DNA of 6,342 nucleotides from JBBSIG01 sp038232215 (GTDB lineage: Bacteria > Actinomycetota > Thermoleophilia > Gaiellales > Gaiellaceae). The translations under genes and the position numbers were made by a program. Under the pieces are notes generated by a model. That model did no database searches. It saw only the letters and a program-made list of their open reading frames with translations, and was not told the DNA's origin. The DNA lies in the NCBI GenBank assembly GCA_038232215.1, contig JBBSIG010000157.1:1-6342 (forward strand). Direction: 5' to 3'. Below are positions 1-4,404 of the stretch, piece after piece (the first letter of the stretch is position 1; each line of letters begins with the position of its first letter).

Positions 1-14
1 GGATCTCCTCGACC

Positions 15-28
15 CCTCTGTATAGAGG
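15..28. repeat. small inverted repeat upstream of the sigma factor gene
   Basis: CCTCT at 15-19 is the exact reverse complement of AGAGG at 24-28, with a GTAT loop of four bases. It lies just upstream of the TATACT box at 30-35, where a repressor or the gene's own regulator could bind between the promoter elements. The arms are only 5 bp, so chance is a real possibility. The symmetry is seen directly; the operator role is a guess. Confidence 0.3.
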
Positions 29-29
29 C

Positions 30-35
30 TATACT
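30..35 (+). promoter_or_regulatory. probable -10 box (TATACT) of the sigma factor gene
   Basis: TATACT differs from the TATAAT consensus at one base, in a window that is otherwise very GC-rich. Transcription would begin about 6-8 bases downstream, at 41-43, almost on the TTG start codon at 44, so the mRNA would be leaderless or nearly so. This agrees with the absence of a Shine-Dalgarno sequence before that TTG. The best -35 candidate is TCGACC at 9-14 (four of six bases match TTGACA), but its spacer is only 15 bp. Confidence 0.45.
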
Positions 36-43
36 CCCGCACC

Positions 44-637
44 TTGTCTCTACCTCAGCCCGACTTCGGAGTCCTCCGAAAGGCGCAACGGGGAGATGAA
101 CGCGCCTTCTCGCTGATCGTCCGCGCGTACGAGGTGCCCGTCTTCAACTACGTCCTGCGTCTCGTCGGCGACCGCTCGCTCGCCGAGGATCTGACGCAGG
201 AGGTGTTCATGCGCGTGTATCAGGGGCTGCCCGGCTTCTCCCTGCGCTCGCGCTTCACGACCTGGCTGTTCCAGGTCACGAAGAATCGCGTTCTCGACGA
301 GCTGCGTGCGCTCGAGCGCCGTCCCCGGGCCGTCGTCGCGCTCGAGGACATACCGCCGCTCGAGGTCGTCGACGCGCCGTTCGAGCGCATCGAGGCGATC
401 GACGCGGTCTGGCGGGCGATCGACGGGCTCAACGTGGACCTCAAGATGGCGCTCCTCCTGCGCGACGTCGTCGGCCTCTCGTACACGGAGATCGCCGACT
501 CGCTCGAGATCACGCTGGCCACCGTCAAGTGGCGGATCTACAAGGCGCGCGAGGACGTCCAGCTCGCGCTGGCCCGTGAGGGCATCACCTTCGGCTCGAG
601 GACCGCCGAGCCGCAGGAAGCGACCGCGCGGACGTAG
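44..637 (+). CDS. ECF-type RNA polymerase sigma-70 family sigma factor
   Basis: This 197-residue protein would bind core RNA polymerase and direct it to a specific set of promoters. Sigma region 2 lies at about residues 15-92. It includes the DLTQEVFMRVY stretch (about 49-59), which contacts core enzyme and the -10 element, and the aromatic and basic TTWLFQVTKNRVLDELR segment that opens the DNA. A linker of about 30 residues follows. Region 4 (about 125-175) has the helix-turn-helix GLSYTEIADSLEITLATVKWRIYKARE that reads the -35 element. There is no sigma-3 region, as expected for an ECF factor. The start is TTG at 44: the same frame has a stop at 23-25 and no other start between, and later starts would cut into region 2. 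No anti-sigma gene lies downstream, because the next gene is convergent; a partner could lie upstream of the window. The ECF subgroup and target regulon cannot be told from this sequence. Confidence 0.93.
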   Translation: MSLPQPDFGVLRKAQRGDERAFSLIVRAYEVPVFNYVLRLVGDRSLAEDLTQEVFMRVYQGLPGFSLRSRFTTWLFQVTKNRVLDELRALERRPRAVVALEDIPPLEVVDAPFERIEAIDAVWRAIDGLNVDLKMALLLRDVVGLSYTEIADSLEITLATVKWRIYKAREDVQLALAREGITFGSRTAEPQEATART

Positions 638-660
638 CCGCCCCTACCGCGAGTAGCGGC
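637..660. terminator. possible weak hairpin at the sigma factor/kinase convergent junction
   Basis: Two genes converge here with only six bases between their TAG stops (635-637 on plus, 646-644 on minus). GCCGC at 637-641 pairs with GCGGC at 656-660, and inside it TAC at 645-647 pairs with GTA at 653-655. This gives an imperfect stem with a three-base bulge and a CGCGA loop. There is no T-run on either side, so an intrinsic terminator is not well supported, and in GC-rich DNA such pairings are common by chance. Confidence 0.2.
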
Positions 661-1693
661 GCAGCCAGGTCGAGAGATTCCGCGCCTGCTCGCCCGGCGT
701 GGGCGCGTGCTCGACGGGCTGGATCGGAGGCGGCGCCGGAGCGGGCGCAGGCGTCTCCCCGCGGGCGAGCGCGAGCCCCGCAAGGGCCGCGGCGGCCGCC
801 AGCGTGGCGAGCGCAGCCGCCTGCAGGCGGCGGCTCGGCCTCCACGACCTCCCGGCTCGCGCCACCACCGTCGGCGCGCGCGACGGATCGGTGCCGGTGA
901 GCGACTCGGCGAGCTCGGCGGCGCTCGGGCGCTCGCGCGGCTCGAGGGCGAGCGAGCGCTCCAGCGCCTCGCGGAGCCCCCTCGGGAGCTCGCTCGGCGG
1001 ACCGTGCGCCGCGAGGGCCGGCCACTCGGCCTGCCGTCGTCGCTCCTCCAGGCTGCGCGAGCCGTGCAGCGCGCGGCCGGTGAGGAGCTCGACCAGCACG
1101 GCGCCGAGCGCGTAGACGTCGGCCGCAGCCGTCACGGGCTCGCCGGCCGCCTGCGCGGGAGCGAGGTAGCCGAGCGTGCCGAGCACAGCGCCCGTCTGCG
1201 TCAGCCTCGCCGCGCCGGCGGCGCGGGCGATGCCGAAGTCGGCCACCTTGGGCGTGCCGTCCTCGGTGAGCAGCACGTTCTCGGGCTTCACGTCCCGGTG
1301 CACGAGACCGGCCGCGTGAGCGTGGGCGAGCGCGAGGGCGATCTGCCGGCCGAGCTCGGCCGCCTCCCCCGGCGCCAGCGTGCCGCGCCGGACGAGCAGG
1401 CCGGCGAGCGTTCCGCCCTGCACGTACTCCATCACGATGTACGGGCGGCCGGCCTCCTCGCCGACGTCGAAGACCCCGACGATGTTCGGATGCGAGAGCC
1501 TCGCGGCCGCCCGAGCCTCGCGCTCGAAGCGCTCGCGGAGCTCCGCGTCGGCCGCGAGGTTCTCCGCGAGGAGCTTGACCGCCACGGGCCTTCCGAGCTC
1601 GCCGTCGCGGGCGAGGAGGACGGTCGCCATGCCGCCGTGGCCGAGCGCTCGCTCGACGCGATAGCGACCGCCCGCAAAGGACTCCGTCGTCAC
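644..1693 (-). CDS. PknB-like transmembrane serine/threonine protein kinase
   Basis: This 349-residue kinase would phosphorylate Ser/Thr residues on cytoplasmic proteins. The kinase domain spans about residues 11-265. It has a glycine loop LGHGGMATV (17-25), catalytic Lys40 in VAVK, helix-C Glu59, catalytic loop HRDVKPEN (132-139, Asp134) and DFG at 152-154. The activation loop LTQTGAV carries Thr165 and Thr167, placed like the autophosphorylated threonines of PknB. The usual APE motif reads APA (Ala180), while its partner Arg255 in ERPS is present. One TM helix lies at about 289-309. A proline/alanine-rich stub of about 40 residues follows outside the cell, with no PASTA repeats, ending in a short amphipathic segment. 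The GTG start at 1693 sits directly before the kinase fold; the same frame stays open upstream but only as antisense-like, low-complexity sequence. It overlaps the upstream lipoprotein stop in GTGA, and an AAGGG lies 9 nt before the GTG. It is the last gene of a three-gene operon. Confidence 0.93.
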   Translation of the reverse strand: MTTESFAGGRYRVERALGHGGMATVLLARDGELGRPVAVKLLAENLAADAELRERFEREARAAARLSHPNIVGVFDVGEEAGRPYIVMEYVQGGTLAGLLVRRGTLAPGEAAELGRQIALALAHAHAAGLVHRDVKPENVLLTEDGTPKVADFGIARAAGAARLTQTGAVLGTLGYLAPAQAAGEPVTAAADVYALGAVLVELLTGRALHGSRSLEERRRQAEWPALAAHGPPSELPRGLREALERSLALEPRERPSAAELAESLTGTDPSRAPTVVARAGRSWRPSRRLQAAALATLAAAAALAGLALARGETPAPAPAPPPIQPVEHAPTPGEQARNLSTWLRRYSR

Positions 1694-2151
1694 CGCGTCC
1701 AACCCTTGCCCTTGCCGTTGCCCTTCGCCTTGCCGTGCTCCTTCTTCGCCTGCTCGGGGCGGGCGTCTCGGTGCCCTTCCGGCGACTGAGCTCGAGGCTG
1801 TGGCTGCGAGACGGCCGGGCTCGCCGGCGCAGGCTCGGACTCCGCGCAGCGGACGCGGTCGACCAGGTCGTTGACGGCCGACTGCAGGTCCTCCTGGAAG
1901 GCGGGCCCGACCCGGCCGGCGTTGATCGCCGCCACGACCTCGCTCTGGAGGCGGCGCGCGTGCGTGGCCGCACGACAGGTCTCGCCCGCGCGGAGCGCCG
2001 TCGCGACAGCGTCGCTGCGAGCGGCGAGCAGACCTGCCAGCGTGCGGGGGAGGCGCGGCCCCGGGTCGGCCGACCGGTGCTCGCCGCCGCACCCCGTCAG
2101 CAGCAGCCCGGCCGCCCCAGCGCAAGCCGCCGCCCGGACCGTCCTACTCAC
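1690..2151 (-). CDS. small lipoprotein of unknown function, partner candidate of the kinase
   Basis: I do not recognise a named family. The 153-residue product begins with a short basic n-region (Arg3, Arg6), a hydrophobic stretch and the lipobox LTGC with Cys21, so it should be lipidated and anchored on the outer face of the membrane. The mature part has a mostly helical region (about 35-103) framed by Cys59 and Cys102, which could form a disulfide. A Pro/Ser/Gln-rich linker follows, then a Lys/Gly-rich tail (about 136-150). The GTG start at 2151 has GGAG four bases before it and gives a clean signal peptide; starting farther upstream would bury that signal. The start overlaps the phosphoesterase stop by 8 nt (GTGAGTAG), and the stop overlaps the kinase start in GTGA. 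The tight joints suggest co-translation with the kinase, whose outside stub this protein might contact. That partnership is inferred only from gene order and location. Confidence 0.82.
   Translation of the reverse strand: MSRTVRAAACAGAAGLLLTGCGGEHRSADPGPRLPRTLAGLLAARSDAVATALRAGETCRAATHARRLQSEVVAAINAGRVGPAFQEDLQSAVNDLVDRVRCAESEPAPASPAVSQPQPRAQSPEGHRDARPEQAKKEHGKAKGNGKGKGWTR
1703..1732 (-). repeat. degenerate 6-bp tandem repeat coding for a Lys/Gly tail
   Basis: On the plus strand the bases read as five units near CCCTTG (CCCTTG, CCCTTG, CCGTTG, CCCTTC, GCCTTG). On the coding strand this is repeated CAAGGG, giving alternating Lys, Gly and Asn at the lipoprotein C-terminus. The last unit supplies an AAGGG that lies 9 nt before the kinase GTG, so the repeat probably doubles as the kinase ribosome binding site. 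Confidence 0.6.
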
Positions 2152-2872
2152 CGCGCTCCAGCCGCTCGGCGAGCGGTTCCGGCAGCCCTGCTCCGCGCAT
2201 CTCGGCCTGCGTGCGCTCGATCGCGTAGGGGACGCGGCGGAAGGACGCGAGCCGGCGCTCGAGGTCCAGCAGGAGATAGGCCGCACGCGGGTCGCCGTCC
2301 CGCGGCTGCCCGACAGAGCCGGGGTTCAGCAGCCAGCGCGCGCCCGACAGCTCGATCTCGGTGCCGTCCGGGGCGAGTCCCCCGGCCACGCGGCTCCCCG
2401 CCTCGGTCACCGCGAGCGCGACGTGGCTGTGTCCGACGAGGATCACCGGTGCCGAGGTGACGGCGAGAGTGGCCTGGGCGACGGGGTCGCTCAGCACGTA
2501 CTCCCATACGGGGTCGCGCGCGCTCGCATGGTAGAGCTCGGCCCCGTCGGCGCGGGCGCTCGAGTCCAGCGAGGCAAGGAAGTCGTGCGCGTCCTCCCTC
2601 AGCTCGCCGCGCGTCCAGCGGGCGGCCGTGGCGGCGTCGCCGGCGAAGTCGGCCAGATCGAGCGTGCCGAGCACGCCGAGGTCGTGGTTCCCCACCAAGC
2701 AGACGGCCGAGGTCTCACGGGCGCGTGTGCAGCACTCGTTCGGACGCGGCCCGTACCCGACGACGTCCCCGAGGCACCAGATCTCCTCCGGGTGCTCGGC
2801 GGAGAGCGCGGTCAGAACAGCCTCGAGCGCGTGCAGGTTACCGTGGATGTCGGAGATGACCGCGACGCGCAT
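2144..2872 (-). CDS. calcineurin-like metallophosphoesterase (YfcE/MJ0936-like)
   Basis: This 242-residue soluble enzyme should hydrolyse a phosphoester with two metal ions. All the family's metal and catalytic signatures are visible: SDIHGN with Asp8 and His10, GDVVGYGP with Asp36, GNHD with Asn62 and His63, His115 in a YHAS motif, and GHSH with His148 and His150. The LNPGSVGQPRDGDPRAAY segment (about 182-199) is typical of the small YfcE/MJ0936 type phosphodiesterases. Neither signal peptide nor TM helix is seen, so it is cytoplasmic. It is the first gene of the operon with the lipoprotein and kinase, and its stop lies inside the lipoprotein start. The ATG at 2872 overlaps the M48 protease ATG in the palindrome CATG, and no Shine-Dalgarno is evident. 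The substrate is unknown: a phosphoprotein, a cyclic nucleotide or another phosphodiester are all possible, and opposition to the neighbouring kinase is only a hypothesis. Confidence 0.9.
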   Translation of the reverse strand: MRVAVISDIHGNLHALEAVLTALSAEHPEEIWCLGDVVGYGPRPNECCTRARETSAVCLVGNHDLGVLGTLDLADFAGDAATAARWTRGELREDAHDFLASLDSSARADGAELYHASARDPVWEYVLSDPVAQATLAVTSAPVILVGHSHVALAVTEAGSRVAGGLAPDGTEIELSGARWLLNPGSVGQPRDGDPRAAYLLLDLERRLASFRRVPYAIERTQAEMRGAGLPEPLAERLERGE

Positions 2873-2873
2873 G
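2870..2873. other. shared CATG: overlapping start codons of two divergent genes
   Basis: The plus-strand ATG at 2871-2873 (protease) and the minus-strand ATG at 2872-2870 (phosphoesterase) share two bases in a palindromic CATG. If both starts are right there is no intergenic DNA, and each promoter must lie in the other gene. Protease starts at 2847 or 2856 are in frame and would make the overlap larger. Confidence 0.6.
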
Positions 2874-4088
2874 GCTCGGGCGGGACGGGGAGCAACGATA
2901 GCCGCCGGCCTCGCGCTCTGGCTCCTCGCCGCCTCGCTCCTCTGGCGGACGCAGGTCCCGGGCGACCTGCGCGTGCCCGCCCTCGAGCCAGACCGTCTCT
3001 TCAGCGGCCCGGAGCTCGCCCGGGCCGCCCGTCACGGACGGTTTCTCCGCTGGGATCGGGTGGCCGCGATGCTCGCAGAGCTCGCTGCTCTGATCCTGCT
3101 GGCCGCACGAGCGCGCTCGCTCGCCCGGCGCCTGCGCGGGGGGCGGCACCTGCGGGCCGTCCAGCTTCTCCTCCTGTCGCTCGCCTGCGCGTGGCTCGCC
3201 GGCCTGCCGTTCCGGCTCGCGGCCCACTGGTGGCAGCGGCGCTACGGAATCTCGTTCGACGGCTACGGGTCGTGGCTCGTTCGACCCTGGCCGGCGCTTC
3301 TCGCCGGGCTGGCCGGATCGGTGTTCCTGCTCCTGGCGGCGACGGCGCTCGAGCGCCGGCTGGGCCGGCGCTGGTGGCTGGCCGGCGCGCCGCTCCTCGC
3401 CGCCGCGGCGGTCGGCTTCGCGCTCCTGCAGCCCGTGCTGCTCGTTTCGGGCCTGCGGCCGCTCGCCGAGGCTCCGCTCGCCCGGGAGATCCGCGCCCTG
3501 GCGGCGCGCGAGCGAGTGGGCCCCGTGCGCATCGACGTCAGGCGCGTCGGGCGGAGGACGACGCTCGCGAACGCCGAGGCCGTCGGCATCGGGCCCACGC
3601 GTCGGGTGATCCTGTGGGACACGCTCCTGGACGGTCGCTTCTCGCGGGCCCAGGTGCGCTTCGTCGCCGCGCACGAGCTGGCGCACATCGGGCGCCGCCA
3701 TGTCTGGAAGGGGCTCGCGTGGTTCGGGCTGCTGAGCGTCCCATCCACGCTCGTGCTCGCTGCGGCCACGGGAAGGAGAGGCGGCTTGCGGGACCCAGCC
3801 GTCGTCCCGCTCGCGGTCGTCGTCGTCACCCTGCTCCAGCTGGCGCTGCTGCCCGTCGCGAACGCGGTCTCTCGCCGCTACGAGACCGAGGCCGACTGGC
3901 TCGCGCTCGACGCGACGCGCGACCCGGCCGCCGCCGTGGGCGTCTTCCGGCGCTTCGCGACGATCGGCGCCGCGGAGCCGGCCCCGCCCGGCTGGGCGTC
4001 CGTCCTCTTCGGCGACCACCCGACGCTGCTCCGGCGGCTCGAGCTGACCGAGGCGTGGCGGCGCCGGGCCGCCGAGGTCGGCCGCTAG
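2871..4088 (+). CDS. M48 family membrane metalloprotease, Ste24/CaaX-protease type
   Basis: This 405-residue integral membrane zinc protease matches the Ste24 layout: an N-terminal multi-helix domain (about residues 9-195) followed by the catalytic M48 domain. Hydrophobic helices lie near 9-26, 63-80, 96-113, 141-158, 167-192, 282-298 and 311-330, close to the seven of Ste24. The zinc site is HELAH at 268-272 (His268, Glu269, His272), with the third ligand Glu338 in ETEAD. The family's conserved NAEAVGIGPTRRVILWDTLL stretch (234-253) and the late DHPTLLRRL motif (His383) are both present. Bacteria lack most CaaX prenyl substrates, so the likely role is turnover of membrane or exported proteins or peptides. 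I chose ATG 2871, just before the first helix. ATG at 2847 and 2856 are in frame; CGGAG at 2851-2855 is 15 bases from 2871, which is too far to decide. The gene is divergent from the phosphoesterase and convergent with the DUF3467 gene, touching both. Confidence 0.92.
   Translation: MARAGRGATIAAGLALWLLAASLLWRTQVPGDLRVPALEPDRLFSGPELARAARHGRFLRWDRVAAMLAELAALILLAARARSLARRLRGGRHLRAVQLLLLSLACAWLAGLPFRLAAHWWQRRYGISFDGYGSWLVRPWPALLAGLAGSVFLLLAATALERRLGRRWWLAGAPLLAAAAVGFALLQPVLLVSGLRPLAEAPLAREIRALAARERVGPVRIDVRRVGRRTTLANAEAVGIGPTRRVILWDTLLDGRFSRAQVRFVAAHELAHIGRRHVWKGLAWFGLLSVPSTLVLAAATGRRGGLRDPAVVPLAVVVVTLLQLALLPVANAVSRRYETEADWLALDATRDPAAAVGVFRRFATIGAAEPAPPGWASVLFGDHPTLLRRLELTEAWRRRAAEVGR
4085..4088. 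other. shared CTAG: overlapping stop codons of two convergent genes
   Basis: The protease stop is TAG at 4086-4088, and the DUF3467 gene stop is TAG read on the minus strand from 4087 to 4085. Together they form the palindrome CTAG. No terminator can fit between the two genes, so their transcripts must run into each other or end inside coding sequence. Confidence 0.85.
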
Positions 4089-4402
4089 GTTGGATCGGCG
4101 CGCGGCGGCGCTTCCGGCAGATTCCGGAGCCCCTCGCGCGTCGACCACTTCGACCAGGAGTCCTGCATCGCGTCGAGCAGCTCCTTCATGAAGCGGCTCG
4201 ACATGTTCACGCGCGAGACGACGACGCCGGGCACGTCGCCCTCCTCGACCTCGTGGTCGATGCGCGCGAAGGTGATCGTGAACTCGTAGTCCGAGAAGCT
4301 CACGTTCGCGAAGTTGGCGTACACCCCGGCCATGTCGGCCGGATCCAGATGGATGTTCAGGTGGTGCTCGGAGCCCTCGTCTTGCACGGGCCTACGATAC
4401 AA
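4085..4402 (-). CDS. DUF3467 family protein of unknown function
   Basis: This small soluble protein of about 100 residues fits the DUF3467 pattern: an N-terminal strand with DPADMAGVYANFANVS (20-35), SDYEFTITFARID (37-49), then VPGVVVSRVNMSSRFMKELLDAMQDSWSKW (57-86). The family is usually a single domain of this size and has no assigned function. The TTG at 4402 gives 105 residues; a GTG at 4387 gives 100 and still keeps the whole domain. Neither has a good Shine-Dalgarno (GAAGG lies 12 bases before the TTG), so the start is uncertain. With the TTG start, only two bases (4403-4404) separate it from the divergent channel ATG. Its stop overlaps the protease stop. No signal peptide or TM helix is seen. 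Confidence 0.85.
   Translation of the reverse strand: MYRRPVQDEGSEHHLNIHLDPADMAGVYANFANVSFSDYEFTITFARIDHEVEEGDVPGVVVSRVNMSSRFMKELLDAMQDSWSKWSTREGLRNLPEAPPRADPT
4393..4398 (+). promoter_or_regulatory. possible -10 box (TACGAT) for a leaderless channel mRNA
   Basis: TACGAT fits the TANNNT pattern common for high-GC actinobacterial -10 boxes and ends six bases before the channel ATG at 4405, so transcription could start on the A of that ATG. There is no Shine-Dalgarno before this ATG, which fits a leaderless message. No convincing -35 box is seen at 16-18 bp. The box lies inside the 5' codons of the divergent DUF3467 gene. Confidence 0.35.
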
Positions 4403-4404
4403 CG

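Noticed and set aside
585..1973. Long minus-strand reading frame (462 codons) overlapping the kinase in another frame
   Set aside because: It is dominated by Arg, Ala and Gly with no domain, and lies across the well-supported kinase and lipoprotein genes. It is a GC-rich shadow.
1694..2125. Possible N-terminal extension of the kinase upstream of GTG 1693
   Set aside because: The frame is open, but the extension overlaps the lipoprotein gene in another frame and has shadow-type composition. The kinase fold begins within ten residues of the GTG.
2838..4148. Minus-strand reading frame (436 codons) antisense to the protease
   Set aside because: The protease has an intact zinc site and family motifs. 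The antisense frame is low-complexity Arg/Glu/Gln/Pro sequence typical of mirror frames in high-GC genes.
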